Shown in pieces: positions 39,107-51,900 of a stretch of 64,000 nucleotides of DNA (its first letter is position 1; each line of letters begins with the position of its first letter). The notes beneath the pieces were generated by a model. The model had not been told where the DNA came from and did no database searches. It was given only the letters and a program-made list of their open reading frames with translations. A program made the translations under genes and the position numbers. Source of the stretch: Orthonyx spaldingii (lineage: Eukaryota; Chordata; Aves; Passeriformes; Orthonychidae); contig VZTJ01000294.1 in NCBI GenBank assembly GCA_013397795.1, positions 2,219-66,218 of the forward strand, written 5' to 3'.

Positions 39107-42100
39107 GAAGAGGCTGGAGTCTCCCTTGCCCTGCACAGGACAGGAGGAGGGAGAAGAGCTGGGCTGGCACCCCATCCCCTCTGCCCAGCACAGCCCTTGC
39201 AGGTATAAAGCATTGTAGGACTCTACAGGCACCACCAGGCCTGCCTGCTTGTCGTCATTTTACATTCCAGCCTTTCACAAAATTAACCCTCACCTACACC
39301 AGTGTAACCTCATTTACAATCAGACCATTATTTCAAGGTAACACAGCAGCAGTTTGGAGAACTTGGAGAACACAGCAAACTGGGAACACAACACCTGAGG
39401 GATGGTGTCATTGAGCACTAAAGAGAAGGTGATATGACTCACCCTATTCCTGGGTATTACAGGATGCTAATTCTGGCTCAAGAACAGCAGTGAGATATTA
39501 AGGCATGGGAAGAGTGGGGGTCTCTGAAAATGGTGAGAATGATCATCATGAGAATGAGACCTGCATTAGATTGCAACATAGAATTTCAGAGGGAACAAGG
39601 GAAAACACTGAAAATCATGAGTTTCTTGCAACTAAAACATTGTCAGGTCATGTTATTTCTTTGAAAAACTACAAACTTTTCCCTGTAATGATGAGGAGGA
39701 TCATATTACACATATGTAGGCACCAGACTTTTAAAAAGTCTACTCTCAATACACTTTAAAAAAAAGAAAAGGTGGAAACTTCATCTTGCAACAATCTTCT
39801 TTCAAGCTTTAGGGTTTTCACAACCCCAAAACATAGTGACTATACAAGGAAGGACCCAATGAACCCAGCATTTCCTTCCCTTAGGACTGTTAGAGATGCA
39901 GTCCTTAACTGACAGTCTTTTCTTCCCCAAGAAGGGACCCATTGCTATGTTTGGTACGTCAGACCTTCCTGTGACCCTGTTTTCTCAACTCAGCCCACCC
40001 CTTCCTTCTACTCCATCTCAGAAAATTCCTCCAGCATCCATAACTGGTACACAGGGAGAGTGCTCAGCAACAAAACATCCATAAACCCTCTTCTAATCTG
40101 CACAACTGAACAGCACAGCCCATGCTGGGATCTCCCACATTCCACAGCTTTTTTCATGTATCTGAGCACAAGACATTAAATGAAAGAAGTTTCCAGCAAA
40201 CTTTTGTATCAGTGTGGGCTTATATCAGGTTCTTAAATGAGTGCAGTGCTGATTACTGCAATTAACTGCCCTAATCTTTCTATAATTCCAAAACATCATG
40301 TCATGGTATTTGCAAAAAGGAGAAAAGTATTTTTCAGAAGCACTGAAGTCCCCACCAAAGAGTACTTAAAATCTTTCTGGAAATTGCTTCTGCACTCTCT
40401 ATTTTAATCTTTTTATAGAAGTAACACATTTAACTGGTGCAGGGATGCTGAACAAGTAATGAAAAGGTCAATCCTAGCAACTAGAGCTATTTCAGTCTGA
40501 GGTATTATACCATACCTATCTATATTAAAAACACTTTAGCAAGGTTGCAAAGCCAGGTGTTCAATAGTTCAGAGGTCTGCTAAGCTTTTGTGCTGCTTCC
40601 TGAAAAGCCTGTATTATGATAGTCTTAATTATGTGATCACATCTTATTTTTCTCCAGAAGTTCCCCATCTTATTCAAGACACAGAATAAATGACAATATT
40701 ACATTTCATCTCCTGTGACCAGTACTTACCCTTATGCTCCCTCTTTACTGCACACTGCTCAAGGCATGCACTAAAGAAAAAATATTTCTTTACAGCCTCT
40801 TCCAGTGCTCAGCTCTTGCATCCAAGCACTTCAAACAAATTATTTTCACAATAAAACAGGGAGATGAGGTGCTTTTACTGTGTATACAAAACAGACTCTG
40901 CACCTAAGAAAATGTACTCCAGACCTTCATCTCAGCCAGCTAAGTGCAGCTTTCAGAACACTTGACATGATATTTGGTTCTTGACACAGAACAATACATA
41001 GTCAGAACTGGTTTAAGGTGAAGTCCGGGACTCTGGGCACCAAGCAAAACTGACTGAAAAATAACGGACATACAAATAGCAGATGGTGCTGACTCACTCC
41101 CACAGGAACCCAGGGCAGGCACAGATAAACACATTTGAAAGGCAAGGCTCAAACTCCCCTTCCATATAACTTACCTCTTCTCCCTGCAGTTCTCAGCATC
41201 TCCTGCACTCCCTTTACCTCACGCCCACTCAGGCTCAGGGGTGAAGTGATTCTTGCAGCAGAAAGCTCAGTCATTCCCTAAGCACAGCCAGTGCAGGGAA
41301 GGGGTGAGCACTCAGCTGGAAACAGCATCCCCTAAGCATGCACTCAAGGGGCAACAAAGGCTCATGAGGCAACCTTTATCCCACCACACCCTGCCTACTC
41401 CTCTGAGACCTCACCATTTCACCGGGGTTTGGGTGGTTTCATAGGCCTGCCTGTTTTAAAGTTAACTACTCTTCCATATCCAACTCTTGAGACTCTTTAC
41501 TCCCAGCTTTCTTTTCACATCTCTCCATTTAGCTTTTATCCTTTCTTCAGGCCAGACAGTCATCCCCTAGTTCCTGGGTGTCCTATTGCCACAGAAAAGG
41601 ATGTGGAAAAGCAAATTTCTGAGAAAATGGCTACATACTCTAGGAGTTGAGCTCAGGGATTGTCAGGATGAACTGGAAGGCAGCTACCAAACCAAATCAT
41701 TTTAGTCTGCAAGACTGGAAAGCATGGTAAGACCCCTCACTAGGTCAGGTTTGGGTGGCTCTTCCCCATAGAAGCAGAGGCCATCCCATTAAACCAAAAC
41801 ATTCTGTACTGGAAAGCTTAGTCCACAGCCCAATAGTCTTAAACCTTTATTTAAAAAAAGTTAGTAAAATAAACAGTATATAAAATACAAGTGCCATTGT
41901 TGCTGAAGCTTCCCAAAAAGATCTGGCTGAATGCAGATATGCAAAATGGAAAGTTTCATTCTGATGGGGTTTAGAAAGGGCAACAGACCACTTTACCTGA
42001 AGGTGCAGCTCCATTTCTGACTGTGCAGATAATCTTCTTTAAACCCCTGCAGCACAAACAAGTGGAAGCAGTGGTTCCCCACAGGCCCAGGCTGCCTGAC

Positions 42101-43432
42101 AGGGCATCCCCAGGGCCCAAACTGTCACCTGGCTGCAGCTGGGCTGTACACACACCCCCACACACATATATGTTCCAGTTGCTATAGAAACAGAGGTGGT
42201 GTCAGCACTAAGATGCAAGTGGGGCTGAAAGGGAGACAGATGAACTCCAATGAACATCTACACACAGACTGTGAGCAACTAAAGGACACCAATATGTCGG
42301 GTTGCATTTGTCCACCATGCATCTAAAAATACACTTGCAAACTTTTAAGTTTGAACTCAACACTTTTGATGTTTCCACCACTCCTTTAGTATCCTGTGCT
42401 GAAGTATGGATATTGCCATTCCATAACAAAAGGGGCAAAAAAGTGACCAAAATTGACACAAAAGTGCCTCTGCTCCTGCTGCCTCCTCCCTTCCCATGGG
42501 CACATCAGTCAGCATAGCAAGCTTTGCAGCTTTCCCAGGAACTAAAAGTAGCAACATTGGAGCAAAAGTATTGAGTGTCACTGGTGATGATGAGAAAATT
42601 TTGTCACGAAAGAACAGATACCATCTGACACATGGAACAGCAGCAGTAATTTGGAAATTAGAGACCCAGGCATATGCTTTCTAAAATTATCCATGAAACT
42701 AAAACCAAGGGCAACATACTTAAAATACTCTTACAGCAAGCCTGCAGACAGCCTGCATGCATGCTGCAGGCCTGCCTTCTGAACTGGGCTGGCAAAGCAG
42801 CCTGCCCCGTGCTGGAGCTGGGATCTGCCTTTGGGATGAGCACAGATTCAGCATTAGCCTGTCCATCCCCACCTTGACCGCCGATGCCTCCAGTGCTACG
42901 TGTTGTAACATCGCTTGTGAGACACACTCAGACATACCTTGGGTAGCTCTTGTTTCATGCCAGATTGGTCAAAGTAGTCCACATTTATTTTAGTGCTGCC
43001 TAATTGACTTTCCTCCCCCCAGGACAGCAATAAGCACAGCCAGAACATTTATTTGTTTGATGCAATGTGATTTTCAACCAACTGCAGAAAAACTGGCTTC
43101 TCAGTCAGGCTCTCAAGGACAAAAGTGACAGTGCAGACAACATTTATCTGAAAATAGCCCCAGTCGCCCCTCACCACGACCCTGCTTTCAGGCAGCTGTT
43201 CCTGGGTTGTGGCTCCTCAGTAACTCATCCTGCACTAACAGAGGGGGGAAAGCCCTCCTGGCACACAGCAGCACTGGGTCAGTGGCAAACACATGCAGGC
43301 AAGGCAAAACCTGGGCACTGGTCAGCCAGGACAGTGTTCAGGGATGCTGATTTAGCTCAGTCACAGCTTCCCCTGGGGAGCCTGCAATAAAGATAACAGT
43401 CTCAAGTGCCCATGAGGCATCATGAGATTACC

Positions 43433-43462
43433 AACCACCAGCTTTGCAACCACCAGCTTTGC
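43433..43462. repeat. 15-bp tandem duplication
   Basis: AACCACCAGCTTTGC is repeated twice head to tail with no mismatch. Two perfect copies suggest a recent replication slippage event. Confidence 0.9.
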
Positions 43463-43528
43463 AAGTTTCTCTTTCTAACAGCCACCTTTTCCTCACTCTG
43501 TCAAAACCTCCAGTTTCAAACAATTTTC

Positions 43529-43557
43529 TGGTGTCAAAACAAGAGATTTTGACACCA
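43529..43557. repeat. perfect 11-bp inverted repeat with 7-base loop
   Basis: TGGTGTCAAAA at 43529-43539 and TTTTGACACCA at 43547-43557 are exact reverse complements, separated by CAAGAGA. The stem is too short for a microRNA precursor. It may be a protein-binding dyad, a miniature-transposon remnant or chance. Confidence 0.9.
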
Positions 43558-46500
43558 AACCATGCAACAGAAGTGCTCCTGCTCTGCAGTTGCTTTGCAC
43601 CACCTGCACCCCAGTGACACAGCCACTGAAATCAGTGACTCTCTTTCCTCCCGGGACTGTTGCTGTTCTGGGGAGCACAGCAGCAGTGCCACAGCACATC
43701 AGACAAGGGAACAGAGGTTTTGCCATACAGGAAACAGGCACACTGAGAGGAAGCCTCTAGTGGGAATGCAGCCCTAGGAGCAGCCCTGCTGTGGACAGCC
43801 CAGAGCAGGAGAGGCAGTTCTCGTGCTTCTCAGTGACACACAGACCATCCCACACCTGCATGTGTGCATAAATGGGGAAGATGGATTCAGCACTACTGGC
43901 AAAAAACAAGTGTTTGAGAAAGGATTTTGATAGTGGAAGGAAGGACTTAATGAGGCATTTCACATGAAAAAAAGGTGAGAATAGGAACAGTGACACTTGG
44001 AGAGAAAAAAAGATTAATATGGGCATTAAGGTGGCATTATTAGCCCAGCAGAGGGAACAGTAATAAGCAACCAGGCTGGGAAAAAACATGAGGGAGTTAC
44101 ATAGGTAGTCTGGATGATCAGACAACATATGGCCATCTGAACAAGGAGGCTTTCATGAAGTCAATGAGGAATGAACTCTGCCACAAAGCCTGAAAGCACA
44201 GAAAGTTTATTTAAAAGGATAGCCAAACCCCAATGAGTTATACGTATTCTTCAAAAACTAATATGCAGAAGGCACAACATGATTTCATGCTAAGGCTGCA
44301 GCAGCTGCACTGGGACTGGAGCATCAGCCCTTGCAGTTCAGGTTGCATCTATTTTGATTTGGTGCCCGTGAGCACAAGCCCTGCCCTTGCCCCATGTGCT
44401 CGGCTGCTCACCTACAAGAAACTGCTGTGCCCTCTGCTCATAACACCAGGCTCTACTGCTGCAAGAAGGTCAGGGGGTGGGTAATGAACTCCTCCTAAAC
44501 CTGTGCCCTCTAAAACAGCAATAGAGCCGAGTAGGTGAGGTCATCCTTGATAATCTGGAAACACAAACAGAGAAGGCACTCCTGCCGGTTGCCTTCCTCC
44601 CAACTGCTCAGCACAATCCCATTATCACCCTGAAGCAGCAGTTTGCATAAGGCAATCACTTCGAGTATTTCAGGTTAAAACCTGCCCAAAAGTCAAGACA
44701 AAGCTTACTCAGCACAGCACACTCAGCTAAAGCTGTGCACCAGTCCTTCAGCAGCTCTTGGGCTGGGCAGCAAAACTGAGGAGATCCCTTACACTTACGA
44801 GTGAGGCTGCTTCTTTCAGGATATCTGCCTCAGGGTATCACCCCAAGGGTGACTGTCCCCTTTGCAGTAGCATGACCCCCTGTCACCCTTAGTGGACAGA
44901 CAGAGCTCTTGCCTTACATCTGCAGTAAGGAAAACAACCCAGTGAACAAATGATTCTTAATTCTGGCACTCTGAGCTTGGAGTGCAAAGCCTTTGCTGAA
45001 CACAGACATCCTTTTCAGTCTTGTATCCACGAACATTACAGGCCACAGCTCTTCCCTGACTACTGGTTTTACACTCAGTCAAGACCCCCAGAGTCTGCAG
45101 TACCACACATTTGCACCTCCTGCACTGCTTTAGCCCTGCAGTCACTGAAGACTGGGGCCAGAGTCAGGATTGGCATTTGATGCCTTCAGGATCTTGTGGC
45201 TAATAAAGGCCAGGAAAATGTTGTGAAAGAAACCAGGAGCTGCTGCAGAAAACTGAGAAACGGGTGGTAGAGAACAAAAATCCTTCTCAAACTCTTCAGC
45301 AAAAGCTGAGGTTTGGGTTTGACAAGATGATCTCAGGTCTCATGGAGACTTGCAAAACTTAGGCCAAGGTCAGGCACAATACAAAAGAAAACAAGTAAAT
45401 ATTCATGCCTGGCTTTATGCCTTGTTATAAAAATTCAGGCCAGCTTCAGTCCTAATTTTCTTATCATTTTTTAGCATTGTTGTCACCCTGTATGAACTAT
45501 GTGCTATTGATGTATGTGCCCAGTGTAAAGATTAATTGAAGCACCACAATTCAGCAGGAGTAACTCAATTCCCTTCTGCAGGTGTTCTGCAGTATTTCAT
45601 ACAACTTGTGGCCGGGAATATTTTATTAGTTCCATGCAAGAAGACTCATGGCAAGTGCTGTTCAGCCTCTGCTAGCTGAAGCTGCTGCACAAATTGCAGA
45701 TCACAGAAGTGGCTGGGGTAGGGCCAAGACAGGGAAGCTGTCAGGCAGTACCTGTTAGTTTAAGGACAGAAAACAGAGATAGCTTTAATATATCAGAATG
45801 AAGGGCAAGTGCACAGTCCTCTGTTTTAGACTGAAAAGGATGCTTACAGCAAGGGTTGGGGCAATGGTACCATTGCTTTTGGCTCCCAAGCTACGAAGAG
45901 CAGAGTTTGTGGGGTGGAATTTTCCTTTCAGTTGCTCAGTGCTTTCAAAAATAAGAATTAAGCCTGATACGTGTTCCTAATTTGGAGAATAATTATCCAA
46001 CAGCTTGAAACTCCTTCACCTAATTTGGACAAAAGCAAAGCAAAAACCAGCAGATTAATCCTGCTGGTATAAAAACCTTAACAGAAATGCATTAACAGAT
46101 ATTGTGCCACTACTTGAAGCATTCAAAAATACAACAAAAGACAGTCTTACTCTGAGGACAGGAGAGTAAAAGCCTGCAGGCACAGAAAGCTCTTGCCTGG
46201 CCAGGTGCTGGTCTCAGCCCAGCTTCAGGTGCTCAAAGAGGGTTTCTCCCAGCACCTGTACTCATTTCCACACCTGCTCAAGAACAGAGAGGAAAAACAT
46301 GTTTTCAAGCCATCCTTCAGCAGCCTCTGCTGGGCTGCTCCCTAGACTTGGTTTAATATGGTGGAAGTTTTAGTCAGAGAGTTGATGACCTTGTCCATCC
46401 CCAAAGGAATGACTAGCCAGTTTCTGGAATACTCAGACTCCTCTGACACCTGTCTGAGAGGTGCTATCCAGGAAGCAAAACAAGCAGCTAAGACTCAGGT

Positions 46501-46810
46501 TGCACCCAAAGTCATGAAGAGGGTAATGGCTACAACAGGAATGCAAACCAAACATTTAGAAATAGAAAAACATGTCCAAAAGAAAATTTTGGCAGTTGGC
46601 AATCAGTTTTATCAATTTGAAAGCTCTGAATAAGAGTGTCTATATAAATATATTTTTATATGTTTTACATCAGCTCCTAAAACCAGATCTCAGACCTGCA
46701 GCTGATTCAGGGCTCTGTTCATGGTGCAGGAACTTTTACAGGTCTCACCCACACAGCCTTTTTTGTAATTTAATATAAATGCCAATTTCAGCATGCAAAT
46801 TAACTGTGAG

Positions 46811-46832
46811 GCCAGCTCTTCGAAGAGCTGGC
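46811..46832. repeat. perfect 22-bp palindrome
   Basis: GCCAGCTCTTC is followed directly by its reverse complement GAAGAGCTGGC with no spacer. A perfect loopless palindrome of this length is expected about 0.015 times in 64 kb of random sequence. Its function is unknown. Confidence 0.95.
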
Positions 46833-48732
46833 TATCCTCAATTCCCAGTGAAGTCAAGAGAGTCAAAGTATCCATAAAAGCACAGGATCAGAGTAAATTA
46901 GAAAGTGGATGATTACCATGTTATGAAATCCTGATACATTCAGTTGGTTAATGCTTCTGAAGAGTAGAAGTGCAGCCAATAATAGGAGCTAATAGTTCAT
47001 TCCAAAGAATTAGGGGAAACTAGGGGCAGTCAAATTCTGTATTTCAGCCTAAATATTGTTAATGTGTTTCTATATAGGTGGGGGAAAAAGTCAGCTGTAA
47101 CTATTCTCTAGGTACAATAATTAAGGCTCCACTGTGACATGTCTCTGTAGGCATTTATTTTCCATTAATAGAGGATCAGAATTAGAGTTTAATTATTCAT
47201 AGGGTTCTAAAGAGATACTCTATTTTATTCAAAAACTCATTGGCTGGATTACAGGAAAAGTCCACCAAGCTCCCATCCACTTTAATAAGGCAAAGCAAAA
47301 GACAAAGGGCAGCCTCAGGAGAGGGGAGGGAGGCAGCAGAGCACTGCTGCTGGCAGGGATGTCTCCCCAGGCCACACTCTGGGGATCCATCCTGGGTCAC
47401 TTTTCTCTGCCCTGGGGGATCCCTGCACTTCCTCCCCAGGTCAGAGGATTCACCCCGCTCATGCACAGCTATGTCCCAGCCTGGCATTTCCACGGGGGTT
47501 TATAGGACACAGGACCCCTCAACAGACAGAGCTCAGCTCCTATTTCCTTATGTTCCTTTGAAAGTCTCAGACCTGGATCAGTCCTTCATGCACAAACACC
47601 CGGGGTCCCCAAAACCCCGGTATTGCAGCTTTAACATAATGCATAAGCACAAACACTGGACACAAGTGGGGTCACTCTGCACAAAAAGCCGCCGTCCTAG
47701 GGAAGGTTATTCCTTCCCTGCAGAGCTACCCAGGAGGGGTTGCTGCCTCTGCAGTGACAGAGCAGGACACAGGCCCTGTCACTGATGTCTGGTGCCCTCT
47801 CCTGGCACCAACAGCCGCACACGACCTGGTAAATCCTGGCTAGATCATGACAGGATATTTCAGAACATATTTTCAGGACTGTGTGGAAACGAGTTAAATC
47901 ATACACTTGAAAATATAATTTTATAACAGGTGAGCACAAGTACTGACAGAATAACTATTTTTTCTCGGTATAGATTTCCTTCGGTTAACATTTTTTGGGA
48001 AACAAGCTTCCTGCTTCCCAGAGGAACAGACAGTTTAATTTGGATTACAAACTTCCTAATCTTATAAAAAGGAAATTGAAACACTTTTGTGAAACACTTC
48101 TGACTAATAAAAAGCCTTGCAATTATTTTAGAACTTCTTCTCAACCAACAAATAATGCAAATAAAGTCCCCAACATCCAGAATTTTTTCTCTGAATTTTC
48201 TCTGAATAAAGAGAGCTGGATAATTTATTGTGAAATTGGGAGCTAAACCCGTGAACTAGCTAACAGCACACATAGCTGCAAGTGATAGATTTAAAAACAT
48301 AGGCAATGTACCAGTTCCCCAGACAGAATCATTCTCTGACTGAAAGCCTGTACAGAAGATTATTATACAGAACATTGCAATTTCACTGTATATTTGTGCA
48401 GGATTGGTACTGATGCCATTTTGGTTTTTGTCTTTTTTTCCCTTGTATATTCTCTCTATTCTTTGCACATGTATGTGTAGCCTATTATATCAGTGACTAG
48501 TTTTCCCAGTAGTTTTCCATGCCCTTTCCTAGGCAAGAAGACAAAAATTTCAAAGCTCCAAGCCCCGGGGGTTACAAGGCCCCTATCCTATCTTGGTTCT
48601 CCCTGGCTACCAAGGTTGAAAACAGCTCTTCGAGACACGTTTTCATAAACAAAGTACAACCAGTACCAAGGGGGGGGACTCCAGAGAAGGGGCTTGACCT
48701 GGGGGGCAATTGCATCACCACTTGTCCTCCTA

Positions 48733-48777
48733 ATTGGTGCTTTTTATCAATTATGCTAATTTCCTAAAACCTATAAA
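48733..48777 (+). promoter_or_regulatory. LTR promoter: inverted CCAAT, octamer-like site, TATA box
   Basis: ATTGG, ATGCTAAT and TATAAA sit within 45 bp in that order. Transcription would be expected to start about 25-30 bp after the TATA box, near 48800. The motifs are seen in the sequence; present-day activity is not known. Confidence 0.6.
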
Positions 48778-48845
48778 ACTGTATGTACCCCTGTGGGGGT
48801 GGGCTTTTGTGCACATTCTTCCATAACGGCCCCTGGAGACCTCCA

Positions 48846-48851
48846 AATAAA
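48846..48851 (+). terminator. LTR polyadenylation signal AATAAA
   Basis: AATAAA lies 69 bp after the TATA box, the usual place for the R-region signal in a short LTR. Confidence 0.7.
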
Positions 48852-48929
48852 GATCCACCTTTGTATTACCTCCTATACTAAAAACTATCTTGAGTTTCAT
48901 TTCCAGGTTGGGGAAAAGGCAACAGTATC

Positions 48930-51900
48930 CTGCAAAATCCGGGTCAAGACAACACAGGAGCAGCTCACAGAGACAACTTTGGTGTTTACACCAAAGTACA
49001 TTGCCTCGGGTCTATAAATAGAAGCCAATTTAACACACAAACATGTATCTCCAATTCTTCACTTTTAAACTAGCAGAATTTTAGAACTGGCCTACTTACT
49101 AGTCCCTTCAGTATTAATTATATGAACATTAATTACACGTTATCTCCCCAACTACTTATTGTCTGTCTTATATCCACAACTAGCACAAGCAATCATGAGC
49201 AAAACTTCAAGTCAGAATTTTAAGAGAGCTCTCATGCAGTTGTTGAAAAAAGGACTCTTATTCCAGATCACTAGCACAAAATTTTCTTCAAATGTTCTCA
49301 TGAATAAAAAGTCATGAGGAGACGTACAGAATTCAAGGTTAGCAAGGAACCCACGATTAACTAACTGAGCTTGCTGTCACAATCAAAAGCTGCTCAGAGT
49401 TGAGGTGCTGACAAGAACATGATAATATAATAATAATAGTCACATCAGGCCACTGCAGCCCCAGGTTACACAGAGCTATTTGGAAACTGCAAAGCAAGTT
49501 TTGAAAGAGAAGTTTTTGTTCCATACCTAAACCAGCTTCCAGTCAAACTTAGAGAAAAATACTCCAGCGCATGTTTACGCCCAGTATTTATCTGTACCTC
49601 CTCCTCCAAAGCTCTGTGTGAGCACACAGGGCACAGGCCAGGCTCCTCCATGCCCAGAGCTGCTGCTCATGTTTTCCCATGCTGGACTGTGATGCCAGGC
49701 ATCACCATCACCTCCAGAGGGTCAGCCTGGGGACCCTCTGGGCAAGTGCTGTACAAACAGAAGATGGTGGACAGTGAACACAAGAGCTTAAAACATTACA
49801 GCCACTTCACCATGAGCTCACTCAATTGCTTTAGCAGCATTTCTCTTCCAAACCCACCCTACTCTCAGGCCCAGCCAGTACAGCCTTGGCCCCCAAGACT
49901 ACCTTGCCCTGCCAGTGTGCTCCAGGGAAAACAGCCCTGCTGCCGAGGAGTCTGTGCCAGAGATGAGAGAAGGAATGATGCAATGGGGAACTGTACACAG
50001 CACAAGGTTTTGGGGAGTTTTCCATTTCTAACTTGTGTTTTATAGTCCAGGCTCAGTCCTTGGTACTTTTTGCATTAACTAGCCCTTTGCCAGGTCCGTT
50101 TTTTCTTTCCTGAGACCAATGTACTTTATCAGCTCTCCAGCTGAACAGGCTGGAATGGAACAGGGCCAAAGACACCCAGCCCCCAGCCCTTGCTCCCCCA
50201 GTCACACTCCTCGCTCTTGCACCTTCCCTTAGGCCAGAACAGCTGCCTTTACTCATATCCCAGTTTCCCTGAGAAATGCCAGTTTGGGGATTTCTCAAAA
50301 GCAAATGGCTGGGCTCATCAATCTCCTCAGCTGAGCTACCCTGGGGTGTGTGGGAACAGAAGCCTCACTCCTCTGCTTGGCCTGCTGATCCCCAAACACA
50401 GATCTGAAATACAGAGTTTTAAAAAGCATCCTCAAAGTCCCATCTCTCTAGGTCAGAATAAAGGTAATAACACCAAAAAAATGAATAAAGCCTCAATGCA
50501 TTCCAACACAGAGCTCAACCTGGGAAGCTCCCTCCAAGCCCAGGGCCTAAGAAGGTCCAAGGAACTGACAGGAACATGGCAGCTCCTACCAGCACAGTCA
50601 GATGCTCCTCAAGGAGGAATTACTGTTACAAGCCAGAACTTGAGAAAACCTACACATTTGAACAGTCTTCAAGTAACATCCAGCTGAAGTCAGCTGGCCT
50701 TTAGTTTGGCCCTCTCTCCCCTCAGCACACCACACCACTCTCCAAGAGAAATCAAGGGAAAAATAAAAATTAAAAAAAAAATAGGAAAGCCACACCTTGT
50801 GATGAAAGGGCAAAATGGAACACCCTTGCTGAAGGGTGGGGAATGCCAGTTGCCACCAGAGATGCTGTGGCCCTCCCTGGCAAGGGGTCCCATCTCAGAG
50901 ACCTCAGCAGAGGGGATTTGCTCCTTCTCAGAGACCAGCCCTGAGCTGGTGCTTCAGGACCACCCTCCTTGAAGAGCACAGCCAGAGATGCTTATTAGAG
51001 AATATCTGTTAAACATGGGAAAGCTGCAGAGGCCACACCTCAATGAAGGGTTAAAGTATTGGAATGAGAGTTCCTGCCAAATTCTAGGAGCACAAAATGC
51101 CAGACCTCCCATATTTTTATTGCAGACTTCTGCAATAAGAGTCACTCCATTAGTCCCCCCCAAAAAATGTTTGTCTCCATACTTAGATCCCTCAGCTTAA
51201 CGACTTCTAAGGGAGCCCTTTCACACCCTGGAAATCAAGCCAGACTGGAATGCAAGTAGGTGGTACATGAGGTTTATATTAACTCTCGTACGTCTAAACA
51301 AAAAGGTGTCAAGCATTGAAAGTCATCAACTGCAAAAATTCTTACAGCTTAATTGCAAACACACCCCTTGTCTTTCATTAGAGATGCTTAAATCAATAGT
51401 GCCTTTGCCCAGACCCAGATGTAGTCCTTTAAAGAGGACCCAGAGTTACTGACCCTCTCAAAGAGCAGCCCTGAGTGTCCATAAGGTGCAGCCCACAGCT
51501 ACACAAACGTCTGCATTTACATTCGAGTGTCCACTGGACCAACAGGACTTAGTTCTGTAAGGAACAGTAAACATGCATGTACTTGCTACCCTTAGACCTA
51601 CAACATACATGCGAATCATTTTAGGACACACTTCAAAATGAACATAAACACTTTTGTGGAGAAGTTTTCTCCAAAAAGGGCTAGTGCCTAGTTACAGTTT
51701 CTGCACTCTCACCTTGCCTTCTTCATCCACCAATTTTTCTTTATACTTTTATTTTGCCTCTAATTGAAGGCAAATGACCTTAAAATAACTACTTTGTCAA
51801 TCTCTTCGAGGAAATAAATTTCCACAATCAAAAGCTTAACTTAATTAATTTAACCACAGCATTTTAAATTGAAAGTGTCAGTCAGTTAACTCTGGGGAAC

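Larger units (their letters stand above)
39107..48470. other. non-coding block, no gene seen
   Basis: This holds chance ORFs, two unusually good inverted repeats (43529-43557 and 46811-46832) and a 15-bp tandem duplication (43433-43462), all listed separately. The ORF at 46358-46633 has coding-like codons but no splice framework. The ORF at 47240-47785 (181 codons) sits in GC-richer sequence and shows no domain. Confidence 0.5.
48476..48924 (+). mobile_element. solo LTR of an endogenous retrovirus, 449 bp
   Basis: The element begins TGTAGCC and ends GGCAACA, which are near-perfect inverted ends with the TG...CA termini of retroviral LTRs. It is flanked by a near-perfect 5-bp duplication. Inside, in the correct order for a plus-strand LTR, are an inverted CCAAT box (ATTGG, 48733-48737), an octamer-like ATGCTAAT (48753-48760), TATAAA (48772-48777) and AATAAA (48846-48851), giving a short R region and a U5 of roughly 60 bp. 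No gag, pol or env sequence and no second LTR are nearby, so it is a solo LTR left by recombination. The retroviral class is not certain from sequence alone. Confidence 0.85.
48471..48929. repeat. target-site duplication around the 449-bp LTR
   Basis: GTATG at 48471-48475 and GTATC at 48925-48929 flank the LTR. They agree in four of five bases, as expected for a 5-bp duplication with one later substitution. Confidence 0.65.

Noticed and set aside
45290..45370. Weak CR1-like words near GATGATCTCAGGTCTC
   Set aside because: The similarity covers under 30 bp and is not followed by the CR1 terminal repeats.
47240..47785. 181-codon ORF on the plus strand
   Set aside because: GC-richer patch with low stop density; no domain, signal peptide or splice context.
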